DNA of 8,441 nt from RGIG3009 sp964490085 (GTDB taxonomy: Bacteria; Bacillota; Clostridia; Oscillospirales; Acutalibacteraceae). The number at the start of each line of letters is the position of its first letter. The stretch's first letter is position 1. The notes under the pieces were generated by a model. That model ran no database searches and had not been told where the DNA came from. It worked only from the letters and a program-made list of their open reading frames with translations. Both the position numbers and the translations under genes were made by a program. The stretch lies in assembly GCA_964490085.1 (NCBI GenBank), contig CAZBAO010000065.1:1-8441 (forward strand), given 5' to 3'. Of the stretch, positions 1 to 6,014 are shown piece by piece.

Positions 1-630
1 TTTGCATGTCCTAAGCTTGGTCGTGCTGTTATGTGGAATGCCGCTTGGTGGAGTGACCCGGTTGTGTTGGGGCATTATCCCGAGGACGGACTTGAATTGT
101 ATAAGGACTATCTTCCGGAAATAACCGAGGAGGATATGAAGCTTATCAGTCAGCCGATAGATTTTTACGCACAAAATATCTATAACGGCGTAGAGATCAG
201 AGCCGGTGCGGACGGTAAGCCTGAGATTGTGGAACGTTATGCAGGATTTCCTAAAACGGCTATTCAGTGGTCTATTACTCCTGAATGCTTGTACTGGGCG
301 CCTAAATTTTTCTATGAAAGATATAAGCTTCCGTTTTATATTACAGAAAACGGTATGTCTGCTCATGATGTTGTATCTCTGGACGGAAAGGTACACGACC
401 CTAATCGTATTGACTTTTTGAATAGATATCTTTTAGAACTTGAAAAAGCTGTTGATGACGGTGCTCAAGTAGAGGGATATTTCCTTTGGTCATTTATGGA
501 CAATTTTGAATGGGCAAAGGGATATACGGAACGTTTCGGTATCGTTTTTGTGGATTATGAAACTCAGAAGCGGATCCCTAAAGATTCGGCGTATTGGTAT
601 AAGGAATGGATAGAGGAACACAGCAAATAA
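1..630 (+). CDS. GH1 family beta-glucosidase / 6-phospho-beta-glucosidase, C-terminal part
   Basis: This is the 3' part of a glycoside hydrolase family 1 gene; the reading frame is open from base 1, so about 209 residues remain of a family that is usually 440–480 long. The catalytic nucleophile motif ITENG is visible with its Glu at 346–348, and the conserved C-terminal block WSFMDNFEWAKGY (487–525), followed by TERFGIVFVD, lines the sugar pocket and closes the (beta/alpha)8 barrel. The acid/base NEP motif would lie upstream, outside the window. GH1 enzymes hydrolyse beta-linked gluco- or galactosides by a retaining mechanism, usually in the cytoplasm; no secretion signal can be judged here. 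The final block has Glu-Trp in the position typical of unphosphorylated-sugar beta-glucosidases, so a plain beta-glucosidase is favoured, but this is inference. The stop is TAA at 628–630, followed at once by a run of eight C. Confidence 0.95.
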   Translation, partial: FACPKLGRAVMWNAAWWSDPVVLGHYPEDGLELYKDYLPEITEEDMKLISQPIDFYAQNIYNGVEIRAGADGKPEIVERYAGFPKTAIQWSITPECLYWAPKFFYERYKLPFYITENGMSAHDVVSLDGKVHDPNRIDFLNRYLLELEKAVDDGAQVEGYFLWSFMDNFEWAKGYTERFGIVFVDYETQKRIPKDSAYWYKEWIEEHSK

Positions 631-683
631 ATCCCCCCCCTAACTTGACGCAAGCATATAATACGCCCAAGGCGGTGGTGAAA

Positions 684-1190
684 ATGAAATTTGATATAAG
701 GCTTGCTACATTAGATGATGCAAAATATTGTGCCAATATTCACGCCGAATCTTGGAACTTTGCTTATGGTGATATAGTTCCAAAAGAAATCATTGATAAA
801 CATAATGTCCGATGGCCTACAATATGGAATAAAATGCTTACCAATAACATCGATACCCATTATGTGATTACACTCGACCGTTTGATTATAGGTTTTCTTA
901 CTATTGCTGTTGCCAGAGATAACGATTTTAAAGAATCCGTTTATGAAATCGTTGGCTTGTATCTTGTTCCTGAACATATAGGTGCTGGATATGGGAAACA
1001 GACTATGGATTGGATAAAAAAAGAAATCAAAAGTAGGGGGTATGATAAAATTTCTCTTTGGGTATTGGAAGAAAATAATCGTGCAAGAAGATTTTATGAA
1101 AAATCAGGTTTTGTGGCTGATGGTAAAATTAAATCAAGTGGTCTTGCAGATACTCAAGAAGTTAGATATATATGTAAATTCCGGAATTAA
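684..1190 (+). CDS. GNAT family N-acetyltransferase
   Basis: A 168-residue protein with a full GNAT fold. Visible parts are the N-terminal strand and helix (IRLATLDDAKYCANIHAESW, residues 5–24), the strand leading to the acetyl-CoA loop (EIVGLYLVPEHIGAGYGK, 88–105, matching the R/Q-x-x-G-x-G/A pyrophosphate loop with His in place of Arg/Gln), and motif B (LWVLEENNRARRFYEKSGF, 125–143). It should transfer acetyl from acetyl-CoA to an amine; the N-terminal AESW pattern resembles the large unassigned group of small-molecule or peptide acetyltransferases, so the substrate is unknown. The frame runs open upstream to 606 but that stretch (QQINPPPNL...) overlaps the GH1 end and lacks family similarity, so ATG 684 is chosen, preceded by a weak GGTGGTG site. 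It may be read from the GH1 transcript. Its DNA is clearly AT-rich (22 of 60 bases G or C at 721–780), which could mean transfer from elsewhere. Confidence 0.9.
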   Translation: MKFDIRLATLDDAKYCANIHAESWNFAYGDIVPKEIIDKHNVRWPTIWNKMLTNNIDTHYVITLDRLIIGFLTIAVARDNDFKESVYEIVGLYLVPEHIGAGYGKQTMDWIKKEIKSRGYDKISLWVLEENNRARRFYEKSGFVADGKIKSSGLADTQEVRYICKFRN

Positions 1191-1492
1191 AGAAGATCAG
1201 GTTTTTAGGTTGGTTCCTTTTTGAGTGCCAGAGCCCGAAAAAACTCTTTACTTTCCTTGCGAAACGAGTGAAATATTGCTACGCAATATGAACCTACGCT
1301 GCGCGCATGAAATATAAAACCGAAAGAAAGGAGTGCTTATAAGGGGATGGATGATTTCATAAGCTGTGTCAAAACGAAAATTTTCGGGTTCCATCGGTCG
1401 TTTATCACGGCTTTGGCCCACCTTACATTCTAATGTGGTTTTTAGTATATATTTTTTTTGGTATTAACAGATGAAATTCACCGTTTTTATGC
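1191..1492. other. Intergenic stretch with small inverted repeats, no convincing gene
   Basis: No credible gene was found in about 300 bases. What can be seen is a perfect 7-bp inverted repeat with a 3-base loop at 1273–1289 (ATATTGC TAC GCAATAT), a short open frame at 1347–1433 (28 codons starting MDDFISCVKTKIFGF) with AAGGGG directly against its ATG, and a weak bulged hairpin followed by T residues at 1420–1443 that could be a terminator. The frame of that short ORF continues past two stops into coding-like sequence (…TDEIHRFYALHYG…), so a decayed gene fragment is possible. The remainder looks like mosaic intergenic filler. Confidence 0.5.
1273..1289. repeat. Small perfect inverted repeat
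   Basis: ATATTGC and GCAATAT are separated by TAC, giving a 7-bp stem with a 3-base loop. No T tract follows, so it is not a terminator. The neighbouring bases (GAAACGAGTG, CGCTGCGCGCATGAAATAT) look like further small imperfect hairpins of the kind scattered through intergenic DNA in some Clostridia; that comparison is from memory and not tested. Confidence 0.5.
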
Positions 1493-1521
1493 TTTACATT
1501 ACGGCAGTTTAATGCTATCAT
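1493..1521 (+). promoter_or_regulatory. Sigma-A promoter of the PQ-loop protein gene
   Basis: The -35 box TTTACA (1493–1498) and the -10 box TATCAT (1516–1521) are separated by exactly 17 bases. Transcription would start near 1528, leaving a leader of about 30 bases with the site AAGGGAG at 1541–1547 before the ATG at 1557. Confidence 0.7.
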
Positions 1522-1556
1522 ATTTTCTGTAAAAAACATAAAGGGAGTTAAAAAGT

Positions 1557-1853
1557 ATGGCTGAAATTTTGGAAGTTATTATGATCGTGAGTTTTGGTGC
1601 GTCTTGGCCGCTTAATGTCATAAAGTCTTACAAGGCGCGAACGACTAAGGGCAAAAGTCTTGCATTTTTGTGTTTGATCTTTTTCGGCTACATTGCGGGT
1701 ATAATTTCGAAGTTGATCAACGAAAGCTATATGGCGGCGATTGCATCAAAATGGTACGTGCTGTTTTTCTATGTGCTCAACCTGGTTATGGTGGGGGCGG
1801 ATCTGTGCTTATACATAAGAAATAAAAAGCTTGACAAGAAAAACCAAGAGTAA
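1557..1853 (+). CDS. Small three-helix membrane protein, SemiSWEET/PQ-loop-like
   Basis: A 98-residue hydrophobic protein with three predicted membrane helices (about 5–23, 34–53 and 64–86) and a charged C-terminal tail (RNKKLDKKNQE). Length, helix number and the first-loop pattern SWPLNVIKSYKARTTKGKSL (residues 16–35) match bacterial SemiSWEET/PQ-loop proteins, in which a Pro at the end of helix 1 is followed by a short loop ending in a Thr/Ser-Lys/Glu-Gly-Lys/hydrophobic-Ser stretch; here the PQ pair reads PL. SemiSWEETs work as homodimers that let sugars cross the membrane by facilitated diffusion, but many relatives have no tested substrate, so a transport role is inferred. The gene has its own promoter and a good ribosome site nine bases before ATG 1557, and it stands alone between the GNAT gene and a strong hairpin. 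Confidence 0.8.
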   Translation: MAEILEVIMIVSFGASWPLNVIKSYKARTTKGKSLAFLCLIFFGYIAGIISKLINESYMAAIASKWYVLFFYVLNLVMVGADLCLYIRNKKLDKKNQE

Positions 1854-1996
1854 AAAACGATGCCGATGAACGTACTCGAACTACAAAGGAGATCTGCAAG
1901 GAGATCGTGCGGTGCGCCCACAGACGGCAATTGGTTTACGGTTATACAAGCGTATGAAAAGGATGTCCTCAGCAATCGCTGATCCGTTTAAACTGT
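1854..1996. other. Intergenic stretch, possible short ORF and direct repeat
   Basis: Holds a 40-codon open frame (ATG 1860 to TGA 1980–1982, starting MPMNVLELQRRSARRS and ending YEKDVLSNR) with no clear ribosome site; it is not recognised and may be chance. The 9-mer AAGGAGATC occurs twice, at 1886–1894 and 1898–1906. Both copies resemble ribosome binding sites but neither precedes a real gene. Confidence 0.3.
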
Positions 1997-2042
1997 AACG
2001 AAACACCGCCGGAAGACGTATGTCTTCCGGCGGTGTTTCGTT
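1997..2042. terminator. Strong bidirectional hairpin between convergent genes
   Basis: Two perfectly complementary 21-base arms (1997–2017 and 2022–2042) flank the loop GTAT. The core CACCGCCGGAAGAC/GTCTTCCGGCGGTG is GC-rich and the outer part is AT-rich (AACGAAA/TTTCGTT), so either strand ends in a U-rich stretch at the base of the stem. It lies between the rightward PQ-loop gene and the leftward galactokinase gene, as expected for a shared terminator. The U tract is interrupted (TTTCGTT), which is the weak point of the call. Confidence 0.8.
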
Positions 2043-2127
2043 CGTATATCAATACCCTCACGGTTTTACCGAGGTAGGAGAAAGCTTTAGTAAACGCAAG
2101 CCTTCCCTTGGTTATGATTATCGCTGC

Positions 2128-3411
2128 TTATTGGGAGACGCAAACACCGCCGAGGGGACGGATGAACAGCGTGTGACAGGAGCCCTTGCCGAATACGGCT
2201 TCCATCGTTTCAGTGAATTCACCGACCAGATCCTCCGGCACAAAGTTTTGCGTGGTTCCGCCGAAGCCGCCGCCGTGAACGCGCCATGCACCCTTGCCGT
2301 TCAATATGCGCTGTGCGAGCGCCAAAGCCAGTGAGATACCCTGATGGTCGATATTGGAATTGGAGTAGATGTTTTGCAGATATTCAAACGACGAATGTCC
2401 GGACTCCAAGACAAGGTGTTTAAACGTTTCGAAATCCCCCCCGGCAAGTGCGGTAACTTCTTTTCCGACGCGGCGATTCTCTTCGAGAAAATGTAACGCA
2501 CGCAAAACGGCGCGATCACCGCACGCAGCACGCAATGCGGGAATCTTGCTCAAAACCGCCTCGTCGCTTGCTTCGCGCAGGAAAGACACACCCAATTCAT
2601 TTGAGATCGCTTTCATTTCAGTGGTAATGCCGGCGTATTCATGCGTAAGATCCGCGTGACCGCCGCCAACGTCTACGATGCACAGGCGATGCCCGCTTTT
2701 TGAAAAATCAAAGTCAACCGTTTGGATGATCGGTTCGCTGGTATCCGCGAAATCGATCGCAATGATACCACCGACCGAAGACGCCATTTGATCCATCAGA
2801 CCGCAGGGTTTACCGAAATGTACATTTTCCGCATATTGGGCGATCTTGGCGATCTCGACCGCATTTACAGCCCCATTGTTAAATAGATGGCTGAGGATCG
2901 TGCCGACCAAAACCTCAAACGCCGCCGAGGAGGAAAGACCGGAGCCCTTGAGCACGTTAGAGGTCGTGTAGGCACGGAAGCCGTTGACGGTATATCCTAA
3001 TTGGCAAAACCGATCGGCAACGCCGCGTATCAAGGAGGCGGAACGGTTGCGCTGTGCCTCGTTGACTTTTAGATCTGTAAGATCAATGACATCCATATTG
3101 TATCCGGCGGATTTCACACGAATGGTTGCCTCCGTTGTGGGAGCGGCGACAGCGATAACATCCAGATTGACACTGCCCGCCAGTACACAGCCATGATTAT
3201 GGTCGGTATGGTTGCCGCCGATCTCCGTACGCCCCGGCGCGGAAAACAACCACAGATCGTCTTCTTCGCCGTACAAAGCGGTATAACTATTGATCGCTTC
3301 TATGTAACGCTTTCGTTGAGCTTCAACAGCATCCTGTCCATACAGCTTTACAAAAAGAGTGTCAAATGCGCCGCTCTGTAGTTTAGAAAGGATCGTTTGC
3401 GTACTGTTCAT
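2128..3411 (-). CDS. galK: Galactokinase-family GHMP kinase
   Basis: A 427-residue GHMP-superfamily kinase, somewhat longer than the 385–400 usual for galactokinase. All three superfamily motifs are present: the N-terminal galactokinase block APGRTEIGGNHTDHNHG (residues 58–74), the ATP-phosphate loop LKGSGLSSSAA (154–164), and the C-terminal VHGGGFGGT (378–386). The catalytic-base Asp sits in CGLMDQM (D207). Galactokinase makes galactose-1-phosphate from galactose and ATP in the cytoplasm (Leloir pathway). The N-terminal signature differs from the standard GRVNLIGEHTDY: the Glu of GEH, which contacts the sugar in characterised enzymes, is Asn (N67), and Tyr is His (H71). Galactose is the best guess, but a related sugar cannot be excluded. 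The start is ATG at 3411, with GGAGG (3422–3426) ten bases upstream. No galT or galE lies in the window. Confidence 0.88.
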   Translation of the reverse strand: MNSTQTILSKLQSGAFDTLFVKLYGQDAVEAQRKRYIEAINSYTALYGEEDDLWLFSAPGRTEIGGNHTDHNHGCVLAGSVNLDVIAVAAPTTEATIRVKSAGYNMDVIDLTDLKVNEAQRNRSASLIRGVADRFCQLGYTVNGFRAYTTSNVLKGSGLSSSAAFEVLVGTILSHLFNNGAVNAVEIAKIAQYAENVHFGKPCGLMDQMASSVGGIIAIDFADTSEPIIQTVDFDFSKSGHRLCIVDVGGGHADLTHEYAGITTEMKAISNELGVSFLREASDEAVLSKIPALRAACGDRAVLRALHFLEENRRVGKEVTALAGGDFETFKHLVLESGHSSFEYLQNIYSNSNIDHQGISLALALAQRILNGKGAWRVHGGGFGGTTQNFVPEDLVGEFTETMEAVFGKGSCHTLFIRPLGGVCVSQ

Positions 3412-3450
3412 TGATTATATTCCTCCGTTTATTCCGTATCGTTAAATTCT

Positions 3451-3456
3451 ATTATA
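3451..3456 (-). promoter_or_regulatory. -10 box of the galactokinase gene
   Basis: On the minus strand a perfect TATAAT lies about 40 bases upstream of the ATG. The region 17 bases further up is a T/A-rich tract (3464–3479) with no good TTGACA match; it may act as an UP-like element or the promoter may depend on an activator. Confidence is for the -10 box only. Confidence 0.55.
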
Positions 3457-3490
3457 CCGTGTTTTTTAAAAAAATAAAGACCCAATTCCC

Positions 3491-3530
3491 AAAAAATAAG
3501 CGCAGACTGCATCTTGCAGTCTGCGCTTAT
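3491..3530 (-). terminator. Intrinsic terminator of the lemA–TPM operon
   Basis: Perfect 16-bp arms (3496–3511 and 3515–3530) enclose the loop TCT. On the minus strand the stem is followed by six T (bases 3491–3496 read as A on the plus strand). It begins just three bases after the stop codon of the TPM gene and separates that operon from the galactokinase promoter. Confidence 0.95.
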
Positions 3531-3532
3531 CC

Positions 3533-4303
3533 TTAAAATCCACGGGAAGCACCGCCGCCGCCAAAACTGCCGCCGCCACCTCGGAAGCCACCAAAACCGC
3601 CTCCGCCGCCGAATCCGCCACCGTTATGGCGATGAAAGCCGCCGGAGGGAGGAAAGAAAAAGCCGGGATATATACGTCGCGTACGGCGCATGGTCAGGCT
3701 GATGATACAAACAAAAATCAAAAGCACGATAAGTGCGAATGTGGAACCGACTGAGTCATCCTCTAATTCCTCAACGGGCGTATAGTTCGGGTCGGCTTCT
3801 AAGCCGTATTCCAAATACACCTCGTTGATAAGGGCATCGTATGCAGCAGCTAACCCTTCCGAAAAATTATCTTCTTGAAAATAGGGAAGAGCGTAATTGT
3901 CCAAAATGATACCGGATTGCATATCCGTTACCGCACCCTCCAGGCCGTACCCGACCGAGATGCCGACCTCACGTTCCTCCATAGCTAAGATCAGCAGGAT
4001 ACCGTTATCGTCTTCGTCATCACCGATACCCCAAGCACGCCCAAGCTGTACACCGTATTCCTGTATATCCGCGCCGTCGACGGTATCCAGTGTGACCGCA
4101 ACCACTTGAGCGCCGGTTTTTTTATACAGCTGAACACCGGCGGCATACATCGCGTTTTCGGTATCTTCGTCGATCACATCGGCAAAATCATTGACAAAGA
4201 AGCGATCGGTCGGTTTTACGGAAACGGTGAGAGCTGAAACCGAGAAAACGGATAGGACGATCAGAAAGACTGTCAGCCAACAACAGCGAATGGCTTTTTT
4301 CAT
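3533..4303 (-). CDS. TPM-domain membrane protein with glycine-rich tail
   Basis: A 256-residue exported protein. A signal peptide covers residues 1–24 (basic MKK, hydrophobic core, VSA cleavage site). A TPM domain follows at about 32–165, with the family hallmarks VNDFADVID (37–45), QVVAVTLDT (66–74) and AWGIGDDEDDNGILLILA (90–107). A membrane helix lies at about 188–205, then a basic stop RRTRR, then a tail (227–256) made almost only of Gly, Phe, Arg and Ser. The domain would sit outside the membrane and the Gly-rich tail inside. TPM proteins are linked to cell-envelope stress and membrane-protein quality control and to photosystem II repair in plants; the molecular role here is unknown. It starts four bases after lemA, so the two are co-translated, a pairing found in many bacteria. 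There is no strong ribosome site, which fits coupling. Confidence 0.9.
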   Translation of the reverse strand: MKKAIRCCWLTVFLIVLSVFSVSALTVSVKPTDRFFVNDFADVIDEDTENAMYAAGVQLYKKTGAQVVAVTLDTVDGADIQEYGVQLGRAWGIGDDEDDNGILLILAMEEREVGISVGYGLEGAVTDMQSGIILDNYALPYFQEDNFSEGLAAAYDALINEVYLEYGLEADPNYTPVEELEDDSVGSTFALIVLLIFVCIISLTMRRTRRIYPGFFFPPSGGFHRHNGGGFGGGGGFGGFRGGGGSFGGGGASRGF

Positions 4304-4307
4304 AGCA

Positions 4308-4874
4308 TCAGAACTCTACCGTCGGCACGTCTAAATCGGCCGCCGGTGCTTCGTACAGGGCTTTTTTCTCAAATCCGAACATACCGGCAACGAGGCTGGC
4401 GGGGAAGCGACGGATCTTCTTGTTATACTCACTGACGGCCTCGTTGTAGTCCACGCGTGCAGTAGCAATGCGGTTTTCGGCACCTTCCAACTGATCCTGC
4501 AGTCCTATAAATTGTTCACTGGCTTTCAGCTCGGGGTAGTTCTCCACAACAACGAGCAAGCGACTCAAAGCGGATTCCAGCTCTGCGTTTGCCGCCAGTG
4601 TTTCGTCTGCCGTTGTACTGCCGGCAAGCTTTGCGCGTGCATCGGCAAGAGCAGTATAGATCTCTTCCTCATGTGCGGCATATCCCTTTACGGTGCTGAC
4701 GAGGTTTGGGATCAGATCCGCGCGACGCGTCAGCATCGTATCAATGGTTGCAAACTTTTCATTGGCATTTTCATCTGCTTCGACAAGCGTATTATAGGAT
4801 CCCACAAAAAAGCCGAGCAGCAAGCCGATAACAGCAATGATCACAACGACGACGATAATCGTTTTCTTTTTCAT
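4308..4874 (-). CDS. lemA: LemA family protein
   Basis: A 188-residue LemA protein of normal length. An N-terminal membrane helix (about 5–26) is followed by the conserved coiled helical domain outside the membrane: YNTLVEADENANEKFATID (27–45), the signature RRADLIPNLVSTVKGYAAHE (50–69), an Ala-rich helix (71–105), ENYPELKASEQF (111–122), and the C-terminal RRFPASLVAGMFGF (155–168). LemA proteins have no settled biochemical function; they are often next to TPM-domain proteins and in some bacteria are surface or envelope proteins. The ATG at 4874 has AGAGG at 4883–4887, eight bases upstream. It is the first gene of a two-gene operon. Confidence 0.95.
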   Translation of the reverse strand: MKKKTIIVVVVIIAVIGLLLGFFVGSYNTLVEADENANEKFATIDTMLTRRADLIPNLVSTVKGYAAHEEEIYTALADARAKLAGSTTADETLAANAELESALSRLLVVVENYPELKASEQFIGLQDQLEGAENRIATARVDYNEAVSEYNKKIRRFPASLVAGMFGFEKKALYEAPAADLDVPTVEF

Positions 4875-4905
4875 TCAAAAGACCTCTTTTCATTAGGATA
4901 TTTAT

Positions 4906-4934
4906 ATTTTATCGTATTTTTCTGTCATTTTCAA
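4906..4934 (-). promoter_or_regulatory. Sigma-A promoter of the lemA–TPM operon
   Basis: Read on the minus strand, TTGAAA (4934–4929) and TAAAAT (4911–4906) are separated by exactly 17 bases. The leader to the lemA ATG is about 25–30 bases and contains the ribosome site. Confidence 0.75.
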
Positions 4935-4966
4935 TATACTTGAAAGTTTTTTCTGCTTCTGCTTAC

Positions 4967-5000
4967 TTCGCCAGAATCCGCCACCGTTTCTCTGTATAAT
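4967..5000 (+). promoter_or_regulatory. Candidate Spo0A-type promoter of spoIIGA–sigE
   Basis: A perfect -10 box TATAAT lies at 4995–5000 with no TTGACA-like box at the usual 17 bases (CAGAAT there). At 4967–4973 lies TTCGCCA, the reverse complement of TGGCGAA, which fits the Spo0A box TGNCGAA. The known Bacillus spoIIG promoter uses sigma-A with an over-long spacer and Spo0A bound over the -35 region, so this layout is suggestive. The leader to ATG 5139 would be about 130 bases and holds a small CGCC/GGCG hairpin at 5085–5098. One box is weak evidence. Confidence 0.35.
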
Positions 5001-5138
5001 GAGACTTAGCCAGAGCGATTAAACCCGAACCTGATTTTGAGGGGCAAGCTTTATGCTGTGGCATTGTTAAAATACTTATAAATCCGCCGCTTTAGGCGAG
5101 CTCGAATACGTCAGTTGTGGTTAAGGGGATGAAACGTA

Positions 5139-6014
5139 ATGCCGGTCATATATTTAGACGTGCTGATAGCCGTAAATTGGTTGATCGATTATCTGTTGTT
5201 ATCGGCCACCGCGCGTATCCTGCGGCTGACGCCGAAAAGATGGCGACTTGTGCTTAGCGGATTTTTAGGAGCATTGAGTGCTTGCTTGATCTTTCTGACG
5301 ACCGCATCGACTCTGCTTGTGTTAGTATTACATTTTGTCAGTGCGTGCATACTGATGGTAACCGCGTTTCCTTTTTCCAAAATTGCCGTTTTTTTAAAGC
5401 GGGCGCTTGTTTTTTATGTAATTTCGGCTTTGTTCTCCGGTATCAGCTCCGCATTGTGGTCGCTTACCGAAAGTGAACGCTTTTACGCATGCAACGGTGT
5501 GGTGTATTTCGACATATCACCACTGCTGCTGACACTGCTAGCCGCTGTGAGTTATGGGGTGATCTGTCTGTATGAGTACGTAACGCGAAAGAAAGCGCCG
5601 CATGGCTACGAGTTTCGGTTATGCATTGAAGACGGCAACGGTATCTGTGAGTGCCGGGCTTTGTACGATACGGGAATGCATCTGACGGAACCGTTTTCCG
5701 GAAAACCGGTAGTGATCGTCGAGCAATCCGTCGTTGAGCCGTTTTTGTCCATAGAGCTCAAAGAAGCACTGAATCGTGTGACCGTGCCTACCGTTTCATC
5801 CGCATATACGCGCGTGCGCTTTGTCCCGTACCGTTCGATCGGAACGGACGGACTGCTGCCGGCGTTTGTACCGCGACATCTGACGGTAGGCGCGTATGAT
5901 CGGACGCAGCGGGACATCAGCGGTACGTACGTAGCTCTTTCAAAAAAATTGGGGCGCGGAGAGTATCAAGCGCTCATCGGCAACGATTCGGCCGTAGGGG
6001 GTGAAACAACGTGA
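5139..6014 (+). CDS. spoIIGA: SpoIIGA, membrane aspartic protease that processes pro-sigma-E
   Basis: A 291-residue protein close to the usual 290–310. The N-terminal half is hydrophobic with about five membrane helices (roughly 2–22, 36–54, 57–77, 87–106 and 125–148). The cytoplasmic half is the protease domain with the active-site motif ALYDTG (174–179, Asp177), followed by PFSGKPVVIVE (185–195) and the conserved VPYRSIGTDGLLPAFVPR (229–246). The family works as a dimer with one DTG Asp per subunit, sits in the sporulation septum, and is switched on by the forespore-made signal SpoIIR. The residue after DTG is Met where Bacillus has Asn. ATG 5139 follows AAGGGG (5123–5128). The stop overlaps the sigE start in GTGA, so enzyme and substrate are co-translated. 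Confidence 0.95.
   Translation: MPVIYLDVLIAVNWLIDYLLLSATARILRLTPKRWRLVLSGFLGALSACLIFLTTASTLLVLVLHFVSACILMVTAFPFSKIAVFLKRALVFYVISALFSGISSALWSLTESERFYACNGVVYFDISPLLLTLLAAVSYGVICLYEYVTRKKAPHGYEFRLCIEDGNGICECRALYDTGMHLTEPFSGKPVVIVEQSVVEPFLSIELKEALNRVTVPTVSSAYTRVRFVPYRSIGTDGLLPAFVPRHLTVGAYDRTQRDISGTYVALSKKLGRGEYQALIGNDSAVGGETT

Noticed and set aside
645..662. TTGACG and TATAAT as a promoter for the GNAT gene
   Set aside because: Only 6 bases separate them, against the needed 16–18, and neither has a partner at the right distance.
606..683. Longer GNAT start overlapping the GH1 end
   Set aside because: The extra residues come from the C run and intergenic bases, show no family similarity, and overlap the GH1 coding end.
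1420..1443. Hairpin with T tail as a firm GNAT terminator
   Set aside because: The stem is short with a two-base bulge and is more than 200 bases past the gene; kept only as a weak possibility.
2020..2334. Plus-strand open frame against the galactokinase end
   Set aside because: It starts inside the terminator hairpin and mirrors a well-supported gene on the other strand.
3533..3625. GCC-rich repeat-like tract
   Set aside because: It is the minus-strand code for the glycine-rich tail of the TPM protein, a normal feature of that family.
4512..4943. 143-codon plus-strand frame over lemA
   Set aside because: It is antisense to a clear LemA gene and its promoter and has no recognisable domain; it is a codon-structure shadow.
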